Source: Metabacillus fastidiosus NBRC 101226 (GTDB lineage Bacteria > Bacillota > Bacilli > Bacillales > Bacillaceae). From it: 64,000 nucleotides of DNA. A program made the translations under genes and the position numbers. The stretch is taken from contig NZ_BCVG01000007.1 of assembly GCF_001591625.1 (NCBI RefSeq), positions 21,486 to 85,485 on the forward strand. Reading direction: 5' to 3'. Positions 17,690 to 27,117 of the stretch are shown one piece after another (within the stretch, counting starts at the first letter, position 1; every line of letters starts with the position of its first letter). The notes beneath the pieces were generated by a model that saw only the letters and a program-made list of their open reading frames with translations, had not been told where the DNA came from and did not search any database.

Positions 17690-17868
17690 TTAAAAAATTC
17701 TTAATATCCATTATATAAATTCATTTTCACCGTAAGACATGGAACTAAACCTGTTTATATATTAATTTCTCGGGAGAGTAATAAGCGTCATACATATTTT
17801 TCTAAGTATAAGATAGCAATTAGTTTTAAAAACTAAAGAGGAAATATGATATGAAGGAGTGAATAAGG

Positions 17869-18066
17869 ATGACTAGTAGCAGTAATAAATTGCTTGTTCC
17901 TGGTATCGAACAAGCATTGGATCAAATTAAATTTGAAATCGCTCAAGAATTTGGTGTCCAGCTGCATGGGAGTACAGCTTCACGAGCAAATGGATCTGTT
18001 GGCGGGGAAATAACAAAACGTTTAGTTACCCAAGCCCAAGCAGAGCTAAATGGAAAATATAAATAA
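17869..18066 (+). CDS. sspD: Alpha/beta-type small acid-soluble spore protein
   Basis: This 65-residue SASP has both family blocks: the GPR protease cleavage site region [10 protein letters not shown] (about 23-32) and the DNA-binding block [20 protein letters not shown] (about 43-62). These proteins coat DNA in the spore core and protect it from UV and heat; GPR degrades them on germination. The name sspD follows from its place between ykrK and rsgI/sigI as in B. subtilis. Ribosome binding site GAAGGAGTGAATAAGG is strong. I could not place a convincing SigG promoter. A second SASP gene lies at 61918. Confidence 0.85.
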   Translation: MTSSSNKLLVPGIEQALDQIKFEIAQEFGVQLHGSTASRANGSVGGEITKRLVTQAQAELNGKYK

Positions 18067-18079
18067 AACATATAAATAA

Positions 18080-18119
18080 AGGCTGGCTTATAAAATGATC
18101 TCATTTTATAAGCCAGCCT
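18080..18119. terminator. Bidirectional terminator between sspD and rsgI
   Basis: A perfect 19-bp inverted repeat (18080-18098 and 18101-18119) stands between the convergent sspD and rsgI genes. Only two bases separate the arms, so the top of the stem must open to form the loop. Confidence 0.85.
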
Positions 18120-18133
18120 CGTTTTCCATTTAT

Positions 18134-19363
18134 TTAATCATCGTCATCGTCATCATCATCGTGATCTTTTTGTTTATAACGTTCCTTTTCCTGCTTTTCT
18201 CTTTCCTTTTCTTGCTTCTCTCTGTGTTTTTCTTGTTGCTTCTCAAATTTTTCTCTCTGTTTCTCTCGTTCTTTCGATTCTTTTTCTTTCTGTTTTTCCA
18301 GTTTTTTCCTCTGATTCTCTCGTTCCTTCTCTTCCTCTTCCTTCTTCTTGTTCTGTTCTTTTAATTGTTTTTCTCTTAATTTATTTTGTTCCTCTAATTC
18401 TTTTTGCCTTTGTTCCTCTAATTCTTTTTGCCTTTGTTTCTTTAATTCTTGTTGTCTTTGTTCCTCTCGTTCCTCATTCCGGTTATTTTCCTTTAAACTC
18501 TTTTGAACTTCTTGAAGTTTTGTTTTTGTCTCTTTTTGTAATGAATCTTTCACTTCATTATTATTCTGCTGCTCAATATTTTTTTCTGGTACCTTTATTT
18601 CTACTTCAGCTTTATTTTCAACTTCTCTTTTTATTTCCTTATGATCTTCTTTTGCTTTTTTTATTTCTTCTTTTTGCTTATTAGCTGATTGTATTTTTAA
18701 ATATTTTCCTGTGGATATCCCTTGCTCTAACGCTTTTTCTCGCGTATTAACATCTGTTTCCGCAATATTTACAACCACGTTACTTTTTTCAAAAGAAGAT
18801 TGAATTTGTTTTACACCTTTTTCAAGCTCGGACTTTTTTTCTTTATCTTCTTCTTTATAAACAGTCGTTAGAAAGATTTCCTTGCCGCTATAAACATATC
18901 CCTTTTCCTTTGATTTACTTATAATAATATGTATGACATCCTTAACCGGCTTTTTCTTCCAGTTAGAGATTTCATCCACTATCTTCTCTCCGTCTTTATT
19001 AATAGGCTTCAAACTAATCGCTTTAAGATGTTCATCCACTGCAATCTCAAAGCTTGGATTAATATCAACAGTCATATAAGCATATACTCTATCTTCTTTA
19101 AAAACTGGTGCTACAGTAAAAAAGATCAAAATAATAGCAAGTGCAGAAATCACACCAAGTTTCATTTTTTGAAAGTTAAAAAAGCTTTCCCGTCTCCCAC
19201 TCCGGGTTATAGCTTCTTCCCTATCATCCATAGTCGTTAAAAAGGGTATTTCTTCCCCTAATTCGTAATTCGCCGTACCAACTTTTGTCCTTAAAAATTG
19301 CCCGTCTGGGGTGAGCAATATAACAAAGTCATCTTGTAACTCAACGACGACCCCTTTTTTCAT
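18134..19363 (-). CDS. rsgI: Anti-sigma-I factor RsgI
   Basis: The protein has 409 residues. The N-terminal RsgI domain (about 1-55, MKKGVVVELQDDFVILLTPDG) binds SigI in the cytoplasm. One transmembrane helix lies at about 68-88. The outside part has an RsgI-type region with DINPSFEIAVDEH (about 100-200). The C-terminal half (about 225-400) is almost entirely Lys, Glu, Gln and Arg, a long predicted coiled coil, and the protein ends in eight aspartates. RsgI holds SigI inactive until heat or cell-wall stress. The start codon overlaps the sigI stop by four bases (ATGA), so the two are translationally coupled. The tail contains a 24-base tandem repeat. Confidence 0.92.
   Translation of the reverse strand: MKKGVVVELQDDFVILLTPDGQFLRTKVGTANYELGEEIPFLTTMDDREEAITRSGRRESFFNFQKMKLGVISALAIILIFFTVAPVFKEDRVYAYMTVDINPSFEIAVDEHLKAISLKPINKDGEKIVDEISNWKKKPVKDVIHIIISKSKEKGYVYSGKEIFLTTVYKEEDKEKKSELEKGVKQIQSSFEKSNVVVNIAETDVNTREKALEQGISTGKYLKIQSANKQKEEIKKAKEDHKEIKREVENKAEVEIKVPEKNIEQQNNNEVKDSLQKETKTKLQEVQKSLKENNRNEEREEQRQQELKKQRQKELEEQRQKELEEQNKLREKQLKEQNKKKEEEEKERENQRKKLEKQKEKESKEREKQREKFEKQQEKHREKQEKEREKQEKERYKQKDHDDDDDDDD
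18391..18438 (-). repeat. 24-base tandem repeat inside rsgI
   Basis: Two exact copies (18391-18414 and 18415-18438) encode RQKELEEQ twice in the extracellular coiled-coil tail of RsgI. Confidence 0.8.
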
Positions 19364-20115
19364 GAATGAAGCACCCCTTTGATATAATCTTTTAAATAAG
19401 TAAAATCACCGCACATAATGATAGACATCGCGATAATATATTTTCTATTTCTCTCAATCGTTTTTCGGCTAACAGAAACTAACTGTTCCAGCTGCTTTAC
19501 TGGAAGTTGCTTTTTTTGGAAAAGTATTTCCCTTAATTGTTCATTTTCAACAAGAACTTGTGCTACTTTTATCGCATTTTGTCTTGCATCCATATGCTTT
19601 GGGGAATATTCAATTAATTCTGCCATCGTTAATCCAAAATCATTTAATCTCTTCTGGTAAAAAATGATTTCTTCTTTCCGATGTTCCTGTTCGATAAGTT
19701 TCTTGTATTCATCGATAGATAAATCAGCTTCAACCTTACTTTGAGATATTTCTCCATCTTCATTCTCTTGAAAATCAAAATTTACTGTTTGTCCGTATCT
19801 TACTTCTTTTCTTATATAATCAATTACTTTTCTTTTTATAATTAATTCTGCAAAAGCGAGTAAGGAACTTCCCTTATCTCTTGAATACTTTTCAATCGCC
19901 TCATTAAAAGCGATTAATCCGATACTGAATTCATCATCTTTTTCACTTATATATCTCTTACAAACAGATGAAACTGCTTTTGCTATAAATGGTTTATACT
20001 GTTCGATCAATTCATTTTGTAACTGTAAGTTACCTTGTTGAATTAATAAAACCGTTTCTTCTAATGTTCTTTCTTTCGTTTTCAGTCTAAACAAAAGGCT
20101 TAGCACTGATTTCAC
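19360..20115 (-). CDS. sigI: RNA polymerase sigma factor SigI
   Basis: The protein has 251 residues if it begins at the GTG at 20115 (VKSVLSLLFRLK), which aligns with the MKPVLSLLF start I recall for B. subtilis SigI and gives the same length. An upstream TTG at 20130 is possible. It contains a sigma region 2 (KDDEFSIGLIAFNEAIEKYSRDKGSSLLAFAELIIKRKVIDYIRKE) and a C-terminal SigI-specific helix-turn-helix (LPVKQLEQLVSVSRKTIERNRKYI). SigI drives heat-shock and cell-wall genes and its own operon. It is co-expressed with its anti-sigma RsgI downstream. A WalR-like box lies upstream at 20319, which fits the reported WalR control of sigI in B. subtilis. Confidence 0.92.
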   Translation of the reverse strand: MKSVLSLLFRLKTKERTLEETVLLIQQGNLQLQNELIEQYKPFIAKAVSSVCKRYISEKDDEFSIGLIAFNEAIEKYSRDKGSSLLAFAELIIKRKVIDYIRKEVRYGQTVNFDFQENEDGEISQSKVEADLSIDEYKKLIEQEHRKEEIIFYQKRLNDFGLTMAELIEYSPKHMDARQNAIKVAQVLVENEQLREILFQKKQLPVKQLEQLVSVSRKTIERNRKYIIAMSIIMCGDFTYLKDYIKGVLHS

Positions 20116-20143
20116 CTCAGTTCTTCCCAATCCTATCCTGTTA

Positions 20144-20171
20144 ATAATACTAGATTGTCAGGAGTAAGCAA
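20144..20171 (-). promoter_or_regulatory. Candidate promoter close to sigI
   Basis: On the minus strand TTGCTT (20171-20166) and TATTAT (20149-20144) are spaced 16 bases apart, ending 28 bp before the GTG start. A SigI-type promoter could not be recognised. Confidence 0.35.
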
Positions 20172-20318
20172 AGGAAGAATGATGGAAATTAGCTGCTGTT
20201 ACAATTACTACAAATAGGAAAAGAGAGAAAAACAAAACAACTCTTACAATTATGGGTAAAAATTTTTAAAAATAAGTAAAAAGGATTAGGTTTAAAGACT
20301 TAGAAAACAAACCTCCTT

Positions 20319-20335
20319 TGTAATCTTTTTGTAAC
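20319..20335 (+). promoter_or_regulatory. WalR(YycF)-like box upstream of sigI
   Basis: TGTAAT (20319-20324), five bases, TGTAAC (20330-20335): an exact match to TGTWAH-N5-TGTWAH. It lies about 200 bp upstream of sigI. WalR is known to activate sigI in heat-stressed B. subtilis. The distance and the plus-strand orientation (sigI is on minus) need testing. Confidence 0.5.
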
Positions 20336-20718
20336 TCAATAAATATTTTCGTAATGATATTATTATTTTAGGGGATAATTTTAAATAAAAATTAAATTTA
20401 ATAGCTGAATTAAGTAAATAGACCTTATTTTAACTTTTATTTAGTAATTTATAGGTATATTATTATACATCTAACCATGTATATTTGCTCATTTTTTCAT
20501 AAAATCATCCTATATATCAGCTCTTTATTCAAAATATTTCTCAAGATTTTAAATTTTATTTGTATAGATATAAGTATGTAGAAAATGTTTCTGATTCCCC
20601 CGTTCCCTTCTATGAATAGAAAAAGAGATATTTTTTATACGGAACAATACTTATCTATTCTCCATATGCAGACAATCTTGCAGACCTATATTAACAAAGC
20701 TTCGGTCCTTTTCAACAG

Positions 20719-20749
20719 AAAAAGACTAACCATATAGATTAGTCTTTTT
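20719..20749 (-). terminator. Terminator of ykoY
   Basis: AAAAAGACTAA (20719-20729) pairs perfectly with TTAGTCTTTTT (20739-20749). Confidence 0.85.
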
Positions 20750-20759
20750 CTTAATACTT

Positions 20760-21551
20760 TTATTGATTTTCTGCTTTTCCTAATACAACATCATCATCTT
20801 CTGCCGGTCCTTCTGATTTCTTAGATAAGAAGAAGCCTCCGACAGCTAATCCAGCAAGTACTACCCAGAAAATAGTTTTCCATAATCCTGAATGAATAAA
20901 TTCTTCTGGAATAATATGAATATGTGCCAACGTGTACAATCCTAATTTAACTCCAACCCAGCCAACGATTAGAAAAGCTGCTGTTTCCAAGCTCGGTCTT
21001 TCGTGAAGCAGCTTTACAAAGAAGTTTGCTGCAACCCTCATAATAATTAATCCCATAATACCACCGAGGAAGATAACAGCAAATTGTCCACCATCTAATC
21101 CTCCAACTTGCGGTAAATTTGTCTTCGGTAATGTAAGCGCAAGTGCTACTGCCGCTAAGATAGAGTCAACTGCAAATGCAATATCAACAAGCTCTACTTT
21201 TAAAACAGTAACCCAAAAGCCTGATTTCTTTTTCTTGCCATCTTTTTCTTCTTCTTGTTTTCTAAACACATACTTTCTAAATATGTGATTAAGTGCAAGA
21301 AATAATAAATAGAGTGCACCAATTGCCTGTACTTGCCATACATTAACAAGAAAGGAAATAATGAATAACGATCCAAATCGTAAAACAAATGCTCCAGCTA
21401 ATCCGTAAAATAATGCTTTCTTTCTCTGTTCTTCAGGAAGATGCTTTACCATAATTGCCATAACTAGTGCATTATCAGCTGATAAGATCCCTTCAAGTGC
21501 GATTAGGACGAGTAAAACCCATCCATATTCGAGTAATAATGATAGTTCCAT
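20760..21551 (-). CDS. ykoY: TerC-family manganese exporter YkoY (MeeY)
   Basis: This 263-residue integral membrane protein of the TerC family has seven or so hydrophobic helices. The conserved acidic residues sit in membrane segments: ILSADNALVMAIMVKHLP near 21-38 and VELVDIAFAVDSILAAVALA near 118-137. TerC proteins of bacilli export Mn2+ and help supply metal to secreted enzymes. Assignment to Mn2+ is strengthened by the yybP-ykoY riboswitch directly upstream. In B. subtilis ykoY also lies next to sigI. The start is fixed by GGGGGAAGAAA. The C-terminal KKSEGPAEDDDVVLGK tail is soluble. Confidence 0.9.
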   Translation of the reverse strand: MELSLLLEYGWVLLVLIALEGILSADNALVMAIMVKHLPEEQRKKALFYGLAGAFVLRFGSLFIISFLVNVWQVQAIGALYLLFLALNHIFRKYVFRKQEEEKDGKKKKSGFWVTVLKVELVDIAFAVDSILAAVALALTLPKTNLPQVGGLDGGQFAVIFLGGIMGLIIMRVAANFFVKLLHERPSLETAAFLIVGWVGVKLGLYTLAHIHIIPEEFIHSGLWKTIFWVVLAGLAVGGFFLSKKSEGPAEDDDVVLGKAENQ

Positions 21552-21683
21552 TTTCTTCCCCCTAATGTAGATTGTATGAAGAATATAGGGTTCTTCATAC
21601 TTCAGATTTACTTTGATAAACCTTCTTCAATCCATAAATAATCAGCGTTTCTACCTTTTACTGGCTGGGCATTTTTGCAAGAC

Positions 21684-21830
21684 ACAAAAAAGACCTTTGC
21701 CGATTATTTAGGCAAAGGTCTTGCTAGACATGTTAAAAATCACCGTTCATGCCAACAAAGCCGATGGACGAGTATCCATGAAATGACGACTTTGTTTTCA
21801 GGTATAAACCTGAACGCTACTCCCCTTTGA
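21684..21830 (-). promoter_or_regulatory. yybP-ykoY manganese riboswitch with terminator
   Basis: On the minus strand the aptamer runs from AAAGGGGAGTAGCG (near 21829) to CATGTCTAGC (near 21723) and contains the signature GGCTTTGTTGGCATGAACGG. It is followed by a perfect 12-bp terminator stem (21690-21701 with 21711-21722) and a T run. In this class Mn2+ binding disrupts the terminator and switches on exporter genes. Confidence 0.93.
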
Positions 21831-22108
21831 AAAGAAGATTATTAAGTTAATATCATTTTAACTTTTATTCTTTTAATTTGTCAATCCATTTTTTATATTT
21901 TTTAGATAAATATATATAGACAAATTTTGTTAGAAGCATACCTTGGATTTATCTATAAATACGGTTTAACTTTCCTGTAAAACTAGGCATTAAATCTCCA
22001 TAATCATTATTTAAAATGGATTAAGACACTTATAACAGTTCTACAATGCGAAAGCTTATACATATTCATAAGAGAGACAACCTTACTACGAATGGGGGAT
22101 TTTACGTC

Positions 22109-22870
22109 ATGGATTGGCTTCAAGCGATCATTTTAGGTATTATTCAAGGGTTGACCGAATTTTTGCCAATTAGCAGTACAGGGCATCTTTTTTTAGGACG
22201 AAAGCTTTTCGGACTTGAAGAAGCTGGTCTTTTCTTAGATACGATGCTGCATATAGGTACCTTTATTGCACTAATTGTTTTTTACAAAGATATTTTACTA
22301 AAATTAATTAAAAACCCTTTTAGCAGGCTCACATTATTATTAATTGTCGGTACCATTCCAGCTGTCATTGCAGGGGTTCTATTCAGTGATTTTTTTGATG
22401 AAATTTCAAAAACTGGTGTAACAATCGGTTGGGAATTTCTCATTACCGGACTGGTTCTCTGGTTCGCTGATTCCATCAAAAAGGGTGAGAAAAAAGTAGA
22501 GGACCTGACCCTTTTTGATTCATTATTCATCGGCAGTTTTCAGGCATTCGCCATTTTCCCGGCCATATCGCGGTCAGCAATGACAATTGTCGGAGCAATT
22601 ATCCGAAAGATGGACAAAGAAGCAGCAGCATATTTCTCATTTCTCTTATCAATCCCTGCTATTTTTGGTGGTGTTGTTTTTCAAATGAAGGATATTTATA
22701 CAGGAAATATACCGCAAATCTCTTTTTTATCAATGTTATGTGCTACTATCGCCTCCGCTATTTTCGGATATATAGCCGTAAAATTTATGATCTCGTTTGT
22801 TAAAAAGCGCTCATTAAAAATATTTGCCGTCTATGTTTTCGCACTTGGTCTAGTTGTGCTTTTCATCTAA
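22109..22870 (+). CDS. uppP: Undecaprenyl-diphosphatase UppP (BacA family)
   Basis: The protein has 253 residues from the ATG at 22109, chosen because GGGGGAT lies eight bases before it; a longer frame upstream has no such site. The two catalytic blocks are present: GIIQGLTEFLPISSTGHL (about 8-25) and FPAISRSAM (about 148-156). About eight membrane helices are predicted. The enzyme removes a phosphate from undecaprenyl diphosphate, recycling the lipid carrier for cell-wall synthesis and giving bacitracin tolerance. In the second block the family's usual PGxSRSG is PAISRSA, with two Gly to Ala changes, while the Ser and Arg are kept. It is a single gene. Confidence 0.85.
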   Translation: MDWLQAIILGIIQGLTEFLPISSTGHLFLGRKLFGLEEAGLFLDTMLHIGTFIALIVFYKDILLKLIKNPFSRLTLLLIVGTIPAVIAGVLFSDFFDEISKTGVTIGWEFLITGLVLWFADSIKKGEKKVEDLTLFDSLFIGSFQAFAIFPAISRSAMTIVGAIIRKMDKEAAAYFSFLLSIPAIFGGVVFQMKDIYTGNIPQISFLSMLCATIASAIFGYIAVKFMISFVKKRSLKIFAVYVFALGLVVLFI

Positions 22871-22899
22871 TGAACGGGGATAGTCCTTCATTATCTAAT

Positions 22900-23421
22900 T
22901 CATTGGACTGTCCCCAGCCATTTTGCAGCCTCAAACAATGTCTTGAATTCATAATCTGCTACTCCTTCTTCATTTCCTATTAAGATCGTTTTCGTCCCTG
23001 CTTTCCTTCCTGCAATAATATCTACATCGCGGTCACCAATCATATAACTTTCACTGAGAGAAATATGATGTTTTTCTGCTAATGACATGATCATTCCCGG
23101 TTCCGGCTTACGGCATGAACAGCCTGATTCCGGTTTATGTGCACAATAAATAACATCATCAATTTCCCCGCCAAATTTAGCTATCTCCTTTTTCATTTTC
23201 TCATGAACAAGTTTTAACATTTCCTCTTTCATAAACCCAAGCCCAACACCACCTTGATTTGTAACAACGAATATTTTATATCCCATATTTTTCATTAAAT
23301 TAATCGCTTCTCCGACACCATCAAGCAGATAAAACTGCTTTGGATTGTTTACAAATTTAACTCGCTTCGTTAATACTTCATTAATAACCCCATCACGATC
23401 TAAAAATATTGCCTTTTCCAT
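22900..23421 (-). CDS. HAD-IIIA phosphatase, GmhB/HisB-N-like
   Basis: The protein has 173 residues. The HAD motifs are FLDRDGVIN (nucleophile D8, acid/base D10), VVTNQGG, the Zn-binding loop CAHKPESGCSCRKPEPGM with four ligands (Cys-His-Cys-Cys type), and MIGDRDVDI. This set defines the D-glycero-D-manno-heptose 1,7-bisphosphate 7-phosphatase branch. The organism is Gram-positive and has no heptose genes nearby, so the substrate may be another sugar phosphate or a histidinol-phosphate-like compound. It is a single gene, convergent with uppP. Confidence 0.82.
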   Translation of the reverse strand: MEKAIFLDRDGVINEVLTKRVKFVNNPKQFYLLDGVGEAINLMKNMGYKIFVVTNQGGVGLGFMKEEMLKLVHEKMKKEIAKFGGEIDDVIYCAHKPESGCSCRKPEPGMIMSLAEKHHISLSESYMIGDRDVDIIAGRKAGTKTILIGNEEGVADYEFKTLFEAAKWLGTVQ

Positions 23422-23510
23422 ATATCTCTCCTTTTACAGCCGAAAATGGTATGTATTTCACTTACTATGTACTATTCAAAAAATTTTATACCGGATAGGA
23501 TTAAAAAATA

Positions 23511-23537
23511 AAAAAGCCTAATCATAATGATCAGACT
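23511..23537 (-). terminator. Terminator of the second MarR gene
   Basis: AGCCTAATCA (23515-23524) pairs with TGATCAGACT (23528-23537) with two G-U pairs; on the minus strand a T run follows. Confidence 0.65.
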
Positions 23538-23539
23538 AA

Positions 23540-23998
23540 TTAGCGAAAAAGTAAATGCTGGCTATGAACACCTGCTTTTTTCAATAACTTCATTAATTCT
23601 TCTTGTTCTTCAGCTGTTAATCCTGAGAAAGCCCTAGCGATTCGAACTGCATGAATTGGATAAATTTCGCTCAAATATTGCTGGCCTTTCTCCGTTAATT
23701 TTGCATAAACTGACCGCTTATCTTTCGGATCCTGCTCCCGATAAATAAATTCATTTTTCTCTAATTTATCAATAACATATGTTACATTCCCACTTACGAG
23801 TAAAAGTCTCGAACCAATTTGCTGAAGCTTTTGCGGGCCTTTTGTAAATAAAAGTTCTAGTACAGCAAACTCTGTTGGATTAAATCCATGCTCCTTGCTA
23901 TCCCGAATAGAGTGTTCAGATATGCTTTTGAAAGCCCTTGCAAAAGTTTTGAACAAATTTAATGCATTCTGTAATTCTTCCTCTGTATATGACCTCAT
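23540..23998 (-). CDS. MarR-family transcriptional regulator
   Basis: The protein has 152 residues, with a winged helix-turn-helix at about 40-110: NPTEFAVLELLFTKGPQKLQQIGSRLLLVSGNVTYVIDKLEKN, then the wing DKRSVYAKLT. It is clearly a paralogue of the MhqR-like protein at 516-962. It has no cysteine, so direct thiol-oxidation sensing of the OhrR kind is excluded. Target genes are unknown; the neighbours are a HAD phosphatase and an FbpA-like gene. A perfect 10+10 inverted repeat lies 131 bp upstream at 24129-24158 and might be an operator. Confidence 0.85.
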   Translation of the reverse strand: MRSYTEEELQNALNLFKTFARAFKSISEHSIRDSKEHGFNPTEFAVLELLFTKGPQKLQQIGSRLLLVSGNVTYVIDKLEKNEFIYREQDPKDKRSVYAKLTEKGQQYLSEIYPIHAVRIARAFSGLTAEEQEELMKLLKKAGVHSQHLLFR

Positions 23999-24128
23999 TC
24001 TTCTCGCCCTTTACCACTATAATAATAATCCTTATGTCCCTTATATTTTTAATTTTACTATTATTCTACTAAAATTAGAAGGATTTTCATCAAATGTCTC
24101 TAAAATTGTTTTTTTCTTTAAAGGTATA

Positions 24129-24158
24129 ATCAGATAGATAATATTAATTCTATCTGAT
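24129..24158. promoter_or_regulatory. Perfect 10-bp inverted repeat, possible operator
   Basis: ATCAGATAGA (24129-24138) and TCTATCTGAT (24149-24158) are separated by ten AT bases. The arms contain no G/C-rich stretch and no T run follows, so it is more like a regulator-binding palindrome than a terminator. It lies between the MarR gene and the FbpA-like gene. Confidence 0.4.
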
Positions 24159-24225
24159 AGCTAAAGTGGATACTTTTTTAGGGGATTTTCTGCTTCAGAA
24201 AGTGGATCATCAGTGAGTAAATAGA

Positions 24226-24420
24226 TTAAATGCTGAAATCACCCATTTTTTTCTGTCTCTTTATTTCTGGGACGTTATGGTAGAAATATTTGTACTCATT
24301 TTTCAGTTCTGAGAGAGTCATTTGTTCCATTATTTCTAAATTGTATACCCCAATTGCCAATAGTTTTTGAGAGTAATATTTTCTTTGCTCTTCAAGAGCA
24401 ATTTTTATCATGCTGCTCAA
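24226..24420 (-). CDS. Small FbpA-like protein, 64 aa
   Basis: The frame begins at TTG (24420, with GGAG ten bases upstream) or at an ATG three codons later. The sequence IALEEQRKYYSQKLLAIGVYNLE followed by MTLSELKNEYKYF matches the pattern of the Fur-regulated basic protein FbpA family. These are short helical proteins that help the small RNA FsrA save iron in B. subtilis. I saw no Fur box upstream, so iron control is not supported here and the family call itself is tentative. Spo0E-type proteins are an alternative for this helical shape, but the SQxLD motif is absent. Confidence 0.55.
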   Translation of the reverse strand: MSSMIKIALEEQRKYYSQKLLAIGVYNLEIMEQMTLSELKNEYKYFYHNVPEIKRQKKMGDFSI

Positions 24421-24642
24421 GATGCATCATCTCCATTAATAATATTTACTCTCTATAATCTACCCTAAAATTGTAAGTAGAAAATTAACAGAATGTAAAG
24501 ATTTGCTAACCGAATTATTAAAAATTTATGAACAAATAGTGAAAATCTATTTATTTTTATATTTACTAGCATTAGACCAAACATTTTAACTGCCACTACA
24601 TAAAATATAAAAGATCTTTATAGATTGGAGGTGATGAATTCT

Positions 24643-24888
24643 ATGGTAACAATCCCTAGACAATCCGATGTTATCTTCCTTTATTGGAAAAAAAATCCTT
24701 TGCAACCTAACTCACCGAAAAGAATTTTTAAATTCACTATTATCGGTGAGGTGAGACCTTGCACTCATCAAATTTTTAATGGGGCAAAACTTAAACCAGT
24801 ATTAAAATGTCTATTAAATAACGGCTTCAAAATACAATTTGAACAATCAACAGGTGTAAATGGCTATATTGTGTTAGAAAGAAACTAG
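24643..24888 (+). CDS. Hypothetical protein, 81 aa
   Basis: The ATG at 24643 is seven bases after an ideal GGAGGTGAT site; earlier TTG, GTG and ATG codons overlap that site and are rejected. The protein starts MVTIPRQSDVIFLYWKK. It has no membrane segment or signal peptide, contains two cysteines (VRPCTH and VLKCLL), and looks like a small alpha/beta domain. I do not recognise it. It precedes the TPP riboswitch of thiC but is separate from it. Confidence 0.6.
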   Translation: MVTIPRQSDVIFLYWKKNPLQPNSPKRIFKFTIIGEVRPCTHQIFNGAKLKPVLKCLLNNGFKIQFEQSTGVNGYIVLERN

Positions 24889-25003
24889 AAAAGAGAAAAT
24901 AAATAGGACTTTTGAATCATTTTATAGTTTTTCAACGAAATAAACTTCCATTTATATCTTTATATGCTATATTAAGACTCGTAAACTAAATATCTCAATT
25001 TCT

Positions 25004-25186
25004 ACTAGGGGGGTCCAATAATTTGGACTGAGAATGGAACTGTTTTAAGTTTCTAGACCCTTTGAACCTGATCTGGATGATACCAGCGTAGGGAAGTAGC
25101 AACAGACGTAAAGCTTTTTTTTGCTATTAGCTTTTCTGTTCTTACATTCAATCGGGTTCTGTATATATACAGAACCCGTTTTTTAT
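25004..25186 (+). promoter_or_regulatory. TPP (THI-box) riboswitch with terminator upstream of thiC
   Basis: The aptamer spans about 25004-25101, with the conserved segments GGACTGAGAA, CCTTTGAACCTGATCTGGAT and CCAGCGTAGGGAAGT. A perfect terminator stem CGGGTTCTGTATA / TATACAGAACCCG (25153-25178) and a T run follow. Thiamin pyrophosphate should stop transcription before thiC. Confidence 0.95.
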
Positions 25187-25222
25187 TTTACCCGCTGCTG
25201 GTTCTCTATTTGATCAAAATAA

Positions 25223-27004
<1,782 letters not shown>

Positions 27005-27011
27005 TAAGGAA

Positions 27012-27037
27012 GAGGCTGTCCACTATGGCAGCCTCCT
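27012..27037 (+). terminator. Terminator of thiC
   Basis: GAGGCTGTCC pairs with GGCAGCCTC (27027-27035) with one bulge; a short pyrimidine run follows. Confidence 0.7.
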
Positions 27038-27117
27038 TCTTGTAATTAAACTCCCAAGTATAAATTAAATTTATCAACAAATAATAACTTTATAAGAATT
27101 ATTTGGGAGTGTTGTAA

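Larger units (their letters stand above)
20131..20759. other. Long AT-rich intergenic region upstream of sigI
   Basis: About 630 bp lie between sigI and the ykoY gene. It contains the candidate sigI promoter, the WalR-like box at 20319 and the ykoY terminator at its far end. Both flanking genes are on the minus strand, so about 400 bp between 20340 and 20720 have no evident role. I saw no coding frame with a ribosome binding site and no strong hairpin there. Confidence 0.5.

Noticed and set aside
17690..17868. SigG promoter of sspD (CATACATA near 17789)
   Set aside because: The -10-like bases lack a matching -35 at 17-18 bp, so no promoter is called.
18095..18364. 89-residue plus-strand frame of almost only Phe, Leu, Ile and Val
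   Set aside because: It is the antisense reading of the Lys/Glu-rich tail codons of rsgI, has no ribosome binding site and overlaps the terminator.
22876..22915. GGGGATAGTCC / GGACTGTCCCC inverted repeat between uppP and the HAD phosphatase gene
   Set aside because: The right arm lies inside the phosphatase coding end, no T run follows, and one mismatch and an 18-base loop make a terminator unconvincing.
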